A stretch of 64,000 bases of DNA from Lojkania enalia (GCA_010094045.1 ML986592.1:102506-166505), one strand, 5' to 3'. Shown: positions 25,401 through 37,543, numbered from the stretch's first letter. Made by a program: numbers and translations. The notes: generated from the sequence alone by a model not told the origin.

Positions 25401-27135
25401 ACATAGTCAAAATTATACATATCATAAAGGCTAGGTAAGTGAAAAAGGCTCCAGAAGATCTCCGTAGGTTTGTCATGAAGTAGAGAGGGATGTTGAACAT
25501 AATTGCGGTTGCCAGTTTGTTTGGTAAGTCACATATTAGTGACGCAATACTCTCAGTAAAAGGGCGGTAGAAGGCGTATCGATGATGCTTTTCAACGATA
25601 GGTCGCTGAGCCCACATAGCGAGGACCTTTCCCTTTGGTCAGCTCAAGGTATTATAGTTGTTTCAGTCGAGCATACCTCAAACGCTGGAGCGTATGCGTT
25701 GATCATGAGTGAAAAGAACACGAGCACAGCCCGTTTATCCATACCAGTTGTGTCGTCAGTCAGGTCGTAGTAAACACTACCGACGACTATAGCAACTATC
25801 GTATTACCAATGAGACCGGCGACTATTGGGACATAGTTATTCCGTAACCTCTGCAATCCTCGAACCACACAAAGGCAAACTTGGGAGCCAATTGATATCT
25901 TGTACGTAGCATGGCGAGACCTAATCAAGTTAAATAGCGCCAAGACAAATGCACGGAACTAACCCACATGTGATCCGGCGCTCGATCGACCTGCCCCGTG
26001 GATCCGAAACTATCGATTTCCTCCAGAATCCTCTTTGCGGGATTACTACGCTTCCAAGCACTCGCAAACTCTTCAGCGGATCGGGGCGCGCGATCTTCGT
26101 ATCCAGCACGAATGCGGCGTTCGGCTGAATAGGTAATGGACGTTAGAAAATCAGCTATCGTGGCACGAGGCGGTTTCTCGAAACCCAAATCGACGAAGTA
26201 TTCTGCAGCGAGTTCGGTCGGACCAAAGTAGATTTGATAACCCCCGTACAATAACGTTACTCTGTCAAATTTCTAGACCTTTCGTCAGTTATGCTCTGGC
26301 TCGATTGATGAAAAGACATTCTTCACACCTCGTAAATGGCATTTGACGCTTGGTAAATGCTCATTATAACTGTCGACTGCGTATTTACCGTAGAACTCTT
26401 TAGCAGTTCAACGAAAGAGAGTGCAGTCGAGCTGTCTAGTCCTCGAGTGCTATTATCCCAGCATTGAAGCCAATTGCTACTAATGAAGACTTCCGCAATG
26501 CTTGTGCGTCTCTTTTCCCCGCCACTTATACCTCTTATCATTGTGTTTCCAACAGGGGTATTTAATGCTGCATCCAATTCGAACATAGCAGCTACCTCTC
26601 GGCCGATCTTTTGAGCATGTGAGCTTGCAGTCGACCCTGTGTTCTGCGTGGCCGCGGCAAATGTCAAGGTTTGGCCTAATGTTAGTTCTGGAAAGTGAAC
26701 GTCGAGCTCAGAGAGATAGATAGCGTGCCCTTTTAGCCTATATTTTTCTTTCGAGCGCGATATCCCTACAAACTAAAGTTAGTTGTAGGCAACAAAAATT
26801 GAGAGTCCTGGAGACACACCATCGTATAAGATCTTCGAAGACGCGTCAACATGCAATCCGAGAGTCTCCCCAGCCAAGACCTTAAGCAACGTGGAACACC
26901 CACTTCCCGGTCTTCCGAGAACAAGAAGCATCTCGCCATCACGCACTGCGCCATCGAAGTCATGCAAGATGTGTACGTTGCTCTTAGTAGCTTGTCGAAA
27001 AAAGCCGACTATGAATTTCGGAATTGCAGCAAAGTATGAGGCGACGGTGTACTGAATATCATCTGCTGAATTGAGGCCGAAGACATTCAGATTTTGGAAA
27101 GATACGCCCGATCTCATTCGGCGCTTATCGTCCAT
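22480..27135 (-). CDS. Full-size PDR-type (ABCG) ABC transporter, N-terminus missing or unresolved
   Basis: This is a plasma-membrane drug or metabolite exporter of the fungal pleiotropic drug resistance family (NBD1-TMD1-NBD2-TMD2). Eleven short GT..AG introns can be placed so that all exons join in frame, giving roughly 1,345 residues. NBD1 has Walker A GRPGSGCS (the Lys replaced by Cys, normal for fungal PDR NBD1) and signature ISGGEKRRTSIAE. NBD2 has GVTGAGKTS, the signature NVEQRKRLSIAVE and Walker B LLLFLDEPTSGLD. Two membrane domains end with the typical RVSPLTYFIDG region and a stop at 22480. The family normally has about 100-150 more residues before the GVSFQNLNVFG segment. Here an in-frame stop lies just upstream of the ATG at 27135, and an acceptor-like tctag also lies there. 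Either an upstream exon was missed or the 5' end was lost. Its neighbours are two P450s. Confidence 0.85.
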
Positions 27136-27955
27136 GAGGTCTTTCTAGACAATCGCCGCGTTAGGGACTGTTGGCTGTGTACGCTGTAGGTGCGAGGAAG
27201 ATGAAGATACTCCTGCAAGCTAAGCGAGCGAAAGCCCGATGTCGCTGTTTCTGTCGCCGTTCTTCCCAGCCTTCGATGCTGACTGACTACGCCTCACAGC
27301 TACGTCGTGACCCTGGATTGCCTGTGGGAATAGAATGTCCTGATGTCAGACCATTCACCGGCGCTACGAACGCCTCCTTTTGTTATTTGACTTCGAGGGC
27401 CTAGGCGTAGCGACGGTGCAGGGATCATGATCCTACTAATGTATTGCTGCCCCTCAGCTTGCTTCCTGGCTGGCGGTTGGCACCCGAGTTACAGTACATG
27501 CAGTCAGCACGGATCGTTCGTTTAGACTCCGTATGTAAATCTCCCTCCCATGAGCGGATTGCTAGCTTGCCCCACTTAGGGCAATTTTCTCATAGAAAAG
27601 ACCGCCAAGCGATCTGTGCAATGGCGGGCACTAGCGATCCGTTCATGAGAGAAGGGTGTACACCCCTCTCTCATGAGCGGATTGGTAGCGCGCCCCACTA
27701 ACAGGGGTAACTCTCTCATACCAAAGACCATCAAGCAATCTATGCAATGACGGGCACTACCAATCCGCTCATGGGAGGGGGTGCACTATTACTTGCGTTC
27801 CCGATAGGCGCCGGGGCTAGGAATGCAGCACAATTAGCAAACAGCATTAGCCGAACCAAGGCAAGGGTTCCAGAGCATAGAGCTAACATTAATGAATACC
27901 AAAAGTACAGAGATGAACAGAAAACCGGTAAGCAGAGAGGATGCAGTGGATCCCT
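27136..27955. other. Intergenic segment between the ABC transporter and P450 genes
   Basis: No convincing exon for the missing transporter N-terminus was found on the minus strand. The right half is occupied by the tandem foldback element at 27541-27783. Short open stretches here show no family resemblance. Confidence 0.5.
27541..27783. repeat. Tandem pair of foldback (MITE-like) units
   Basis: There are two similar units of about 120 bp in direct order (about 27543-27652 and 27663-27783). Each is bounded by inverted repeats of about 28-32 bp: left ccctcccatgagcggattg, right caatccgctcatgggaggg with a few changes. Between the units lies another palindrome around gggtgtacaccc (about 27654-27665). 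The cores also match each other (catagaaaagaccgccaagc versus cataccaaagaccatcaagc). A miniature inverted-repeat transposon duplicated in tandem would explain this. No target duplication could be confirmed. Confidence 0.7.
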
Positions 27956-29853
27956 TCAGACGTGATAGCAGACCCTCTTCCGAATGCGAAATGGAATCGG
28001 CTTCTTTGGTTTGTCAACCCCCATCCCAAACTTGATCGATCCTGACTTTAGAGGCACGTTCGAAATCTCAATGTCAAATTTGTTTGCCATCAAGGCAATA
28101 GTGAAAAGAGTAACTCTCTTCGCCAAAAGTCGCCCCGGACAAATAGCATTGCCTCCTGTTGCACATCAATTTTAGTCAGAAGAAAAACTTGATTCACTGA
28201 CCTCCGTACGGCATCCATGATGCTTCTAGTCCCTGAAGAGAGAATGATGGCTTTCCATCGATTTTAGTATTGTATCGTATGGAGTGGTCTTGAACGTTAG
28301 AGGACACAGGTCCGCTACTTGGGTCTCGAGGGTCATTGATGAAGCGATCAGCCCAAAAGGAGCCCACGGGATGTGCCCCGTCTTTAGTGTTCCAGAAATT
28401 TTGATCCATGTGCGTGATGCCGGAGCTTACTAGTCCAACGGCACCTTTGGGCATCCACCACCGACCTAGGGAAACGTTGGTATGAGGCGAGCTTACCATC
28501 ACGCACACATTAACATATAATCTCAACGTCTCAGCTTGAATGGAGGACAACAGCGGGTCCAGAATAAGCTCATTCGCGTCTATCTCCGATACTGGTCTAT
28601 CGCCGAAAGAATCCTTCAGAGTTTGACGTACTCGTGCTAGAAGGGAGGGGTCTCTAAATACGTGATATACAGATAACATTGTCGTTGGAATAGCATTTCC
28701 AAGAGTGCTGTGCAAGTTAGTACGGTATATGTTAGTGTTGAACATAGCAGAATAACGTACCCCCACACAAGGGCTAAATCAGCGGCTGCAAGCGCATCGT
28801 CATCATAGTCATCGGCTTGAAGGTACATTCGCTGCTGATAGCGTATCAACTCCGATCCCCAATACGGATCGCCATCTCCATCTTCGTATATGCAAGATTC
28901 ATGGAAGGTATTCCGCGCGTAGACATACCAGCGCTTCAGTTGATTATGAAGACGTTTCCGAACTCTGTAGGGCTCCGGAAAGAGGAATGATGGCACAAGC
29001 CTAGCCAACAGAGCAACCGAATCATCGAAAACCCAGATATCATGCAGAAACCCCGGATTAACCTTACTCAAAGCTGGCCCAAAAACAACTTCAAGAAGCG
29101 CAGCGCCGTGAACCATTCGGAAGAATTGTAGTAGATCTGGCATCTCTGTCCACTGAGTTGTCAAAGGCAAACTTTCCAATCTCTGCTCTAGCAAGTTCAC
29201 ATAGCGAGTAGTCTTCGGACCGAGACCCGGGCCGGTAAAGGCTCTTTTGAATCCCTCGTGAGTTAAATAGTCGACTCTGTTTTTCTGCGTAACATTGCTT
29301 CCTGGGAACGGGCGAGCAAAGGGGCCTGAATTGTCCGATTTGTAGGTTTTAAGTGCTCGTTCGTGCATGCCGAAGAAATAACGAAGTACGTGAACGTAGA
29401 AGTCGATGGGGCTTGATAGAGATGCTGACTTCCAAAGATGTCTAACTGTTTCTCGGTCTTCGAAGAGATAGAAGTCCTGCCCGAAAACTCGGATTCGTGA
29501 AGAGGTGAGCTGGCCAGCATATGTACTATCAGCAGTTTTAGTATACCTATACCGAATATCATTCAAGGAATTACTTTGGCATACGTGGCGCGACGGAGGA
29601 AATTAGCATTATCCAATATGAATGAGAAGCTGTTGCCAACTAAAGGGAAGAAGTGAGGGTAGATTGGAGGGAGGAGTTGCTTTCTTGTAGGAGCATTTTG
29701 TCGGTGGTAACGGAGCTGTCCTAATACATAATAGGCAAGGAAGAGTAAAAAAGATAATATTGTAACAGTCCAAGCACGCGAATTTCCTTCAACCTCGTGA
29801 AATTGTGTTACTTCGGACCCATTAAAAGGCGAAAAGGCTTCAGAGAAGTTCAT
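27956..29853 (-). CDS. Cytochrome P450 (first of two, CYP7/CYP8-like class)
   Basis: This is a haem-thiolate monooxygenase, probably ER-anchored by the hydrophobic stretch WTVTILSFLLFLAYYVLG near residues 29-46. Three introns join four exons in frame to about 575 residues. The ExxR motif is in AETLRLY. The haem-binding loop YGGGNAICPGR is completed by the last splice, in which gtcagt...caacag separates YG from GGN. The I-helix region reads VWGTLGNAIPTTMLS and lacks the usual AGxDT, a feature of the CYP7/CYP8 (7-alpha-hydroxylase and prostacyclin-synthase-like) class. The stop is at 27956, in the exon after the haem loop. The substrate is unknown. It points the same way as the ABC transporter and the second P450, suggesting a common pathway. 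Confidence 0.88.
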
Positions 29854-31847
29854 TATGGAATAGATAATGGTTGGTGGAAGCTGATACAGGGAGGGATTTG
29901 GTAGCAGAAGGTCTTTGTTTACTTCAATTAGGTCGTTTTACGGACTTTTTCAATATAACTATATCGATTCTTCGGTCATTCTCAAGGTAATGGCTTCTTA
30001 CTCGGCCCCATGACCGCAGCCCTTGAGACTGCAACTCAGACAGAAGGATTTGCAGCTAGCTGAGAGTTTTCCCTAAGGCCCCCGCGTCCGAGACTACATG
30101 CCCAAGGCGCTATCATTATTGGGCAGCAGTTCACGTCGAAGCGATTCCCGATTTGGTGAGCTCGAAGGATTCAGGGGGGTTGTACAGGTATAGTGAAGAT
30201 AATGAGATTTTTGCATCGGCTGTATGGAACTGCTAACGTGATAGTAAAGCTACAATACGCGTCGTTTGATCTCAGTTTCTTTGGCATGCTTCAAGCCCAT
30301 TGCCGAGAGTTTGAGCGTAGCGAATGTGATGCCTTCGATTTGTGAGACAAAACTGTTCTTCGGAGACCGAAGTAAAACATACCGATATCTATGCCTTTTT
30401 GTTAACAGCGGGTGGAGTTCATCGCTCCCTTTAGCTTGCGCCACATGAGATATGTTGTCTCGTATATGCTTAGCGAACATGGGCCGGACCGACGCCTGCT
30501 TAGCCTTCACTAAGTGAATAATCTCGTCTTTGCCTCATTTTTGGTTTGATCCAGACAGTTTATTCTCGACAATTTCCTGGAATACGCCATATTCCGAGTG
30601 GGTGGTGTCACGATAAGATGCAGCCGGCCTGGAATTCCCACGGAATTAGCAGGCATGTTAAGCGTCATTTAGGAATACATTTAGACCGTATCCTATCTTT
30701 AAGACAAGAGTCCTTCTAGTAGAGGGTTTGTCAAATTAAAATGCTCGATTTAGTATTATCAAGCGCAGGTACCACCAGTGTCATTCGTGTAGGTTAAACC
30801 AAATTCAGGAGCCATGATTGTTTATAGAGTGACGTATGTGACCGTCCTCGCCTTTACCCAAATAATTGCCTCCTTTTTTAGTGCCTGCTGTATGGACAGC
30901 GGTGGAATATACTCACAAGTACTACTATACACATCCCTTGCCCGTGTCAGAGAAAAACAGAGTCAAATCAGCTTATTGTTACCTACCATCAGTCCATTTG
31001 GATTGTACACCAAATAATAGGCTAGCAATCAGCCAAAGTGCAGTAATTGCGATACTAATAGCTCGAATGTTGCTCGTTTTGTGACTTTGGTGATTAAAGT
31101 CTAGAGAACTTTGAGGTACACGTTGCATTATATCAGAATTACGTGTCAAGTAACTGGAAATGATGACTTGGAGAGAATAATCAACTCGAGGATTGAAGAG
31201 AACCGTAATGCAAAGTTTATAAGGGGAAGAACATTGTGCGCTCTTGTGCTTAAGATCAACTGGCAGCCTTGTATGCCGTCCATGCTTCGTACTGCAACGT
31301 CTGCATAGTATCTTTGGCCCTAACAATAGTATCACTTGAAGGACGGATATCTCCCCATCTAGGAGGCTTAACCACGTTTTTCCAGGGTTCCAGAAAATTT
31401 TAAGAGACCCAAGATGCCAAGGGTAATAGATGGAGGGCCACAACAAAGACAACGGACGGTGGGCTCATGAGATCTAGAGCGAGCAAGGGTAATGGTGGGG
31501 GGCGAACTTAAAGCAAGGATAACAGGCCGCATCTCAGTCACCACCCTAAGCGAATCTGCCGGGCCTGTCTGCAGACGGCATACTAGTAGCATCCTCCCGG
31601 CAGCCCAAATCAGGCCATGCAGATGGGAGACGGAGATACGTAAGATCATCGGGTACTGAATCACGTCCAACAAATTCGTCTTCTTCTCATACTGCATCAT
31701 CAGGCGGCACAGCATGGCGCGTTTCTATCGCGTTCATTGGCGCGAATTCTCGGAAAGCGTCGTATGAATTTCTTTTTCAAGCTTCCCTCCCGAATTTCTA
31801 CTCATCCTGCAGAGAGTTCCGCGTAGTGCCTTCTTCATCCCCAGGGC
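29854..31847. other. Spacer between the two P450 genes with decayed coding traces
   Basis: Apart from the gene fragment at 30250-30630, the part 31000-31720 gives on the minus strand some hydrophobic, protein-like stretches (for example VVFVVALHLLPLASWVS) broken by stops and frame changes. That suggests a dead membrane-protein gene, but no family can be named and no feature is claimed. Nothing else was recognised. Confidence 0.4.
30250..30630 (-). pseudogene. 5'-truncated gene fragment with an internal TGA
   Basis: A single minus-strand frame reads protein-like from about 30625 (after an acceptor-like ttccag) to the TAG at 30250, about 125 codons. It is interrupted once by TGA (30535-30537) between NQK and GKDEIIHLVKAKQA. 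The TGA could derive from CGA by one transition. Upstream of 30640 the frame closes and no further exon was found, so the 5' part is lost. I do not recognise the family. The continuous, charged sequence on both sides of the stop is the reason to call a broken gene rather than chance. Confidence 0.4.
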
Positions 31848-33506
31848 TTAGTTAATGTCTTCGGCCGAAAGCTCAACGGCCCTATCCGATCCAGAGAGAA
31901 CTACATTCCACTTCTTTCCGGCCAATATACCAGTTGCGGGGGTGATTCGGACCTCAACATCGTTATCAGGTGGTGCTATAGTACCTTGCATTCCAGCCCT
32001 ATCCGTCTTCGGGCAGACCCACACTCCTTTTGCTGGTTCGAAATCAAATCGGACAATCATCTGGGCTACGAGAGAGAGAATTTCCGTGCTGGCAAAGTGG
32101 CGCCCCGGACAGAGCGTCGATCCTCCACCAAAGCCGCGGAATGCGATAGGATTTGGCCGTTTACCCCCAGACAATTTCATGAATCGTCTGTGTTGGAATT
32201 GATCCACAGTTTCACCGTACGCTTCTTTGTTACTGTGCTGCACTGGCCCTGGAATCATGACTATTCCTCCTTTTTTCAGGAAATACTTTCCGTCAAGAAG
32301 ATAATCTCGAGTCACCACTCTTACAGAAGTTCCAATGCCATGGAAACGCAAAGATTCTTTTAATGTAGATAGAAGCATCGGGCAGCGTGCCTTAACTTCC
32401 GTAACGTCAAGTGTACAAGTATCTCCCTCGGATTTGCAACACGCATAAACCTCTTTCCTACAGTCCTCCAATGCGACGGGATCCGATATAAGGTGGTATA
32501 ATACCCAAAAAGATGCTGGGATTGTGTTGGATAAAATTGCTACCATGCCGCCGATCTCAAATCTGGCGATGTCTTTACCGGAAATTCCAAAGTCGACTTT
32601 GTGGCCATAGTGTGCTTGGACAAAGGCAGATCCTTGCTCGTGGCTATGAGAACTGAAGTATCCGTTAAATGCATCGACTATGCGCGTACGCGCCTTAACA
32701 CTCTCTTTCACGAGAAAATCTAAACCTATTAAAAGGGTTATAATTCCCTTCTCAAATGTCCCACTCATTGTCAGATTTTGTGGCTACAATCGGGAACAGG
32801 AACGGCTTACCAATAGTCATTTTGAAGATCTTGACTAGCGAACGGGTTCTTTGGACCATATACAGCTTCTGAGGTGGCAAGCGTAATTTCTCTCTTCACC
32901 CACTCAAACAGTTTCAACGTCTTCGGAGCTTGGGACGCAATTTCTTCTATGGCAGAAGACACTTTCTGAACCGCATGCCTATTCATAGCATCCAGCTTCG
33001 GACCTGGTGACACTGCCGGATGTATTGCTTTGTCAAATGCGATAGGGTAGCTGAAAGGTCCTAGCCCATCGCGATCCATAGCCAAAATCTCCTTTCCCTC
33101 GGGGCCAGAACCCATTACATTTACAGCTACCTTTGCCTCCATCGGCGCAAAGTCTAAAACACGGGGTTGTCGCTGAATAATTGGGATCAGGTCGGTCGAA
33201 TTAACGATGTATAGTCTCATAAATGGTACGTGAAGTGTATAGATTGGGAGATTATAATTATCGCTCGCATCCAGTCAGATTAGATTCCATTGTATCGTAG
33301 AGAGGGCATTATAATACTCACCGCAGACCCATATAGAATTTCATCTTCTTCCGCATGCCAATAATGGGGCTGATGAATGGGATCTGAGTTTCCAATGCGG
33401 GAGGTTCTTTCGCATCGTGGATGTAGGTGAGCAAGAAGCGTAGGAAGACATAGGTCACTGCAAGACTCGAGAAGGCCGCAAGGACACCTGAAGTCATGGT
33501 CTTCAT
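31848..33506 (-). CDS. Cytochrome P450 (second of two, CYP7/CYP8-like class)
   Basis: This is a membrane-anchored P450 of about 517 residues in three exons. Exon 1 (from ATG 33506) encodes a hydrophobic anchor (AAFSSLAVTYVFLRFLLTYI). The first intron ends gatgcgag, and exon 2 restores DNYNLPIYTLHVPF in frame. The second intron starts gtaagc at about 32812. The haem loop FGGGSTLCPGR and the ExxR in KESLRFH are intact. The I-helix reads GGMVAILSNTIPASFW, with the same N-x-IP motif and missing AGxDT as the first P450, so the two belong to one class and may be distant paralogues. The gene shares a 555-bp upstream region with the divergent 7-TM gene at 34062. The substrate is unknown. Confidence 0.88.
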
Positions 33507-34061
33507 CTTGACCTAGCAAGTGCAGGCCACAGTTCAATTCGGACGTGAAATGGGTTGAAACTTTTTCTCCCCTCGTGCGGGTGATTAGCGTTGGGCATGG
33601 AGGAGCGGGCAGCGAGAAGTGGCTGATTACGTTCCGCTGCCAAGTAGCAGCCCCTTTGATCTTATCTGCGTAAATGAGACTAAGCCCTATTAACTTTTGT
33701 CGCTTGTGTGTACCGAAGGATTGGTTCCGGTGAAACATGCGTGGCGTGCGGCCGTAAGTTATTTAGCGGACGTGGCGTGGAGGCGTAGTTAAATGCGCTT
33801 GATTGGTAATATCAAGAGTGCAAACCTTCGCGTGGAGCTACGTTATGCAAGTTCGGAAACCGAAAGTTGTTGACTTTCTTTACAGGTGAGAGATCTCAGA
33901 CCTGGGTTCAGCCTGTAGCCACTCACGTTGTAATCCCGCAATCCGTTGGGTCAGGCAACACGGATACGCGAAGGCGAAGTGCTTCTTAATGCACGAGGCA
34001 GACACTTCATTTCTAGAGTGCATCGCAAAAAGTAAGAGAAAATCAACGCAGCAAGAACAAA
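33507..34061. promoter_or_regulatory. Shared divergent upstream region of the P450 and 7-TM genes
   Basis: These 555 bases separate the two divergent start codons (33506 on the minus strand, 34062 on the plus strand), so they should hold both promoters. No specific operator or TATA box is claimed. Confidence 0.5.
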
Positions 34062-35396
34062 ATGGACTTCGCACGAGTTGAGACATCCAAGCCTCTATTA
34101 TCTCTCACGGCGTTTCAAGTAAGTGTCGATGTGGTGGCGGCACTACTCTCTCCCTAAAGGCTCACTATCCTAGGCTGTACTATGGACAGGGTTCTCGATT
34201 TGCTTTTTTGCATGCGCAGTCCGCCTCTATATTCGCTGGAAATGTTTTCACAGATTTCTCGTCGACGATTACGTCATGATGTTCGCTTTAGCACTACAAC
34301 TCTCGGTGGCGGTGCTCGGAGAAACCTTCCTTGATGATGTATACTTGATCGTTGAGTTCGAAAACGGAGAGAGAGCTCCAGATAAGAACTTCAGCAATAT
34401 AATGAAACGAGGCCTTCGCGGATTTGGTGCTGCCTTGACAATATCACTTGTCGGAATCACGGCCGTCAAACTAAATTTTCTCCTCTTCTTCAGACGCCTA
34501 GGAACACAGATAACCTCATACTATGTAATATGGTGGATTATTCTTATATTCACGCTTGGCTGCGGAGGAGTAAACCTTGGACTCATGGATTACAAGTGTG
34601 TCTTCGCAAGAGATCTCGTTTATGTAATCACCAAATGTGCCCAACGGAGCGCCATAAAGCGCTACTTCGATTTTCAGAAAACTTCCGTTATTCTTGATGT
34701 AGTCTCGGATGCGCTGAGTAAGTGCAATACCGCTTAATATTCCAACAAGATGCTAAATAATGCAGTTATATATTTCCCAGTAGCCATCCTATGGAGGGTA
34801 AAAATCGGTCTCCGGAAGAAGATCATTCTATCAGGGACCTTTGGCTTAGTTGCCTTTACGATTGCAGTTACAATTGTACGAGGCAGCGTCTTCGGAGGCG
34901 CTTACAAGAGTTTCGACGAGAACAAGAGGCAGAACCTTAACATGAGTTGGATGTGGTTTTGGATGTTCATAGAATTTTCCGTCGGTGAGACTTGTGTCGC
35001 ATGCTCATCTAAGAGATGTATCTAACAGTTCTAGCATTTCTTATTGCTTGTATCGTGTCTTTCCGTGCTCTATTTGCCCAAAGAGAGCAGCGGGCTTACG
35101 AGAAGAAGATGGCGCAGCGACAGATAGCATGGCAGAATTCATCCACCAAACGAGGGACACCCCGTGGACTCTTTGAACGTGCGAGATATATCCACAACAG
35201 TTTGCTTGAAACATTCAAGACGCTCGAAACAGTCGACATGGAATTACCGGCTCCAGAGTCGGGAAGGTTCAGCGCCACGTTTTTGACCGAGATTGAAACT
35301 GCTCATCTTCCGAAAGAGCGAGCGACTTCATCAAATGATTCCGGGACCAGACATTCATTTGAGTTCAATTCCAATATTCCTAAACTCGGTACATAA
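34062..35396 (+). CDS. Fungal rhodopsin-domain (7-TM) integral membrane protein
   Basis: The start ATG 34062 opens a short first exon. Introns at 34119-34173, 34718-34765 and 34985-35028 leave 395 codons, and the length divides by three. The protein has about seven hydrophobic helices. It carries the family hallmark of a cytoplasmic RLYIRWK..F...DDY segment after helix 2, then FFRRLG, and a late W-x-x-IE(F/Y)SV helix. This matches the large fungal family of rhodopsin-type or PTH11-like membrane proteins of mostly unknown function. A polar tail of about 110 residues follows (RALFAQREQRAYEKKM onward). It may belong to the neighbouring P450/transporter group, because integral membrane proteins of this type occur in fungal metabolite clusters; that link is inference. 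Confidence 0.85.
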
Positions 35397-37543
35397 TACC
35401 GTGTTGCGGCAACTGAATTGTGCAATGATTCTTTTTACGGTTTTAGGGATGCAATATTACTTGTATGCTATCTAAATTGGATTTGATACTATTAGTATTA
35501 GTACTCATGCATATCGAGAATGCTACATGTCTTCGGGCTTTGTAGACAGTTCATTTTAAAATCTGGGCTATGTCTTGACCAGATATGGAACCGAGATTTT
35601 TACTTAATTTATTGTGAGTCTGCACTTTGTTGGCCTGCTGGAAATGTGGTTCGACTTGTTGTTCTCAAATACTCGCAGACTTACAATGAATGATAACAAT
35701 GCAGCTCAGATATCGCTTGGTACTTTTACTGACAAGGATATTCTTATTTGAGGCAATATGTATGGCATGATTATTCATATCGAACTAGGTTAGATTCTAT
35801 ACAAGAGCATAGGCCGTTTAGCGGCAAGAAAAATGACCCTTGTATTGAGAGGCAAGTGACTTTCCTCGCATTTCACCTTAAGGTATGGAGGGTGATTTGT
35901 ATAAAGCCTTTTAGACGCACTTCTGGCCACGATTCTAGCAGAATAGCAGCAAACCAGTCAACAATGTTGATAGAGAACATAAGACACCACATGCAATAGA
36001 GTATGATCTGATGCGTGATGCATGATGCGTGATTTGGGTGTCCTCGAGAGTCAACTACGGAGGCGGTTGCGTCTCAGCCTGCTGCGATTTTAACGCCCCA
36101 CTTATAAAAATCTGTCTGACGAGGCATATATTTGATATAGGAGGATGGCAGTGCACGTCCTCACATGATGTACGACGGGCGGAATTTCGCAATCACCCTC
36201 GCCGTGCGAAAAAAAAACCCTCACTACAGAGTACCGGTAGACGTTTTCTGCCGGCTTTGAACAGGAACCCGCTACCATGCTCACCGATATGTGAGCAATT
36301 CAATGCAAGAACTTAGATTAAGTTTTGTTATTGCTTTCGAATAGTCTATATTGTTTCAATATTCATTTACAAGTCAGGTGCAAAAAAATATACGAACTTT
36401 GTTTAAGAAAATATTAGTTCGTCGTTCCATTCCTTCTGCCTAGACCGGTGACAGCGGCATGCATAGGTAAAACCTATAGACATTTTATACGCCTACCAGG
36501 GCTTCAGAAATGTAGCCTGGATTTTATAGCTATATCCTAACAACAACAGCGGAATCCGGCTAGCTTCAATAAGGCTTGCACAACAACAGCTTTAGAGGAG
36601 GAATCCCACAAAAGCTGGAACAAGACCGTATACCCTTGTTTCATCCCAATGTCGTATCACAAGGCAAAGTATTTGATTTACAAAGCAGCTAGTGGCATCA
36701 GGATAACACATCTTTCCAGAAGCAGTGGGCGGCCTCAATGGAGCCTCAGGAGCGCTACTTTTGTTAACGGTACGTGGTAGCCAACTGTTTAGCATGCGTA
36801 TCCCGCGGGGGTATCAGGGCGTAGGCGGCCCTCGCCTCAGTTTATTGAAATGGGCGGTCCCCCGCCTCAGCTGATGCAGCCGGGCGGCCCTCGCCTCAGC
36901 TTCAGCTCCTCCGCCTAATACCTTTTTAAGGCATCCACAAGGCTAACAGATGATATGAATATCTCGCTACCTCCAGTTCTGCCTCAAATCCGGGCTTAGA
37001 AACTCAGTACTCTACTTCAAAGTAAGTTCCCATACTCTGGGCGATAAATACTTGAGCAGGGTGAATACTAACACCTTTAAATTAGAAAACACCAATTCAT
37101 GTCTATCAGAGTAACCATATAAAACTCACTTAACACAAAACAACCGTTCAATGCACTGTAAGGCAACGACTATAAATCAATATGATTGTTAACACATTTA
37201 CAATCGATATAACTCTCGACCGTCAAAAAATAAATAAATAAAAGGGTTATCGCAAGCCAAAACACTATTACAAAAGAGTAGGGCCCATTCGCTTCTCTTA
37301 GGATGCCTCCACTAGTGTAGTCAGGTTTATTGCCCCGTCACTCAGTACATTTTGCGGAATATGCTAGATATGTCTGCAGGAATCTTACCAAGTAGTTCCG
37401 ATGCTGCAACGACTAAGCACACCGCTACGTCTATTAAAGGTCCGTATCATTACTACACCAAGTTGGAATGGAATATACGCGGCTACATCGCTCGTGACGT
37501 TTCAACATCTATTATTATTGCCTCTGCCTTGACCTCTCAGAGG
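35397..37543. other. Gene-poor stretch
   Basis: No exon with family resemblance was found on either strand. It contains a small direct repeat of gatgcgtgat at about 36010-36033 and the 30-bp GC-rich repeat at 36822-36899. Confidence 0.5.
36822..36899. repeat. Three GC-rich tandem repeats, period about 30 bp
   Basis: The core ggcgg(c/t)cc(c/t)cgcctcag occurs at 36822-36840, 36851-36870 and 36881-36899. The spacers between cores are less conserved. The repeats stand out in an otherwise AT-leaning spacer. Confidence 0.75.

Noticed and set aside
27171..27965. Several plus-strand frames between the transporter and the first P450
   Set aside because: They run through the foldback units, repeat with them, and resemble no protein.
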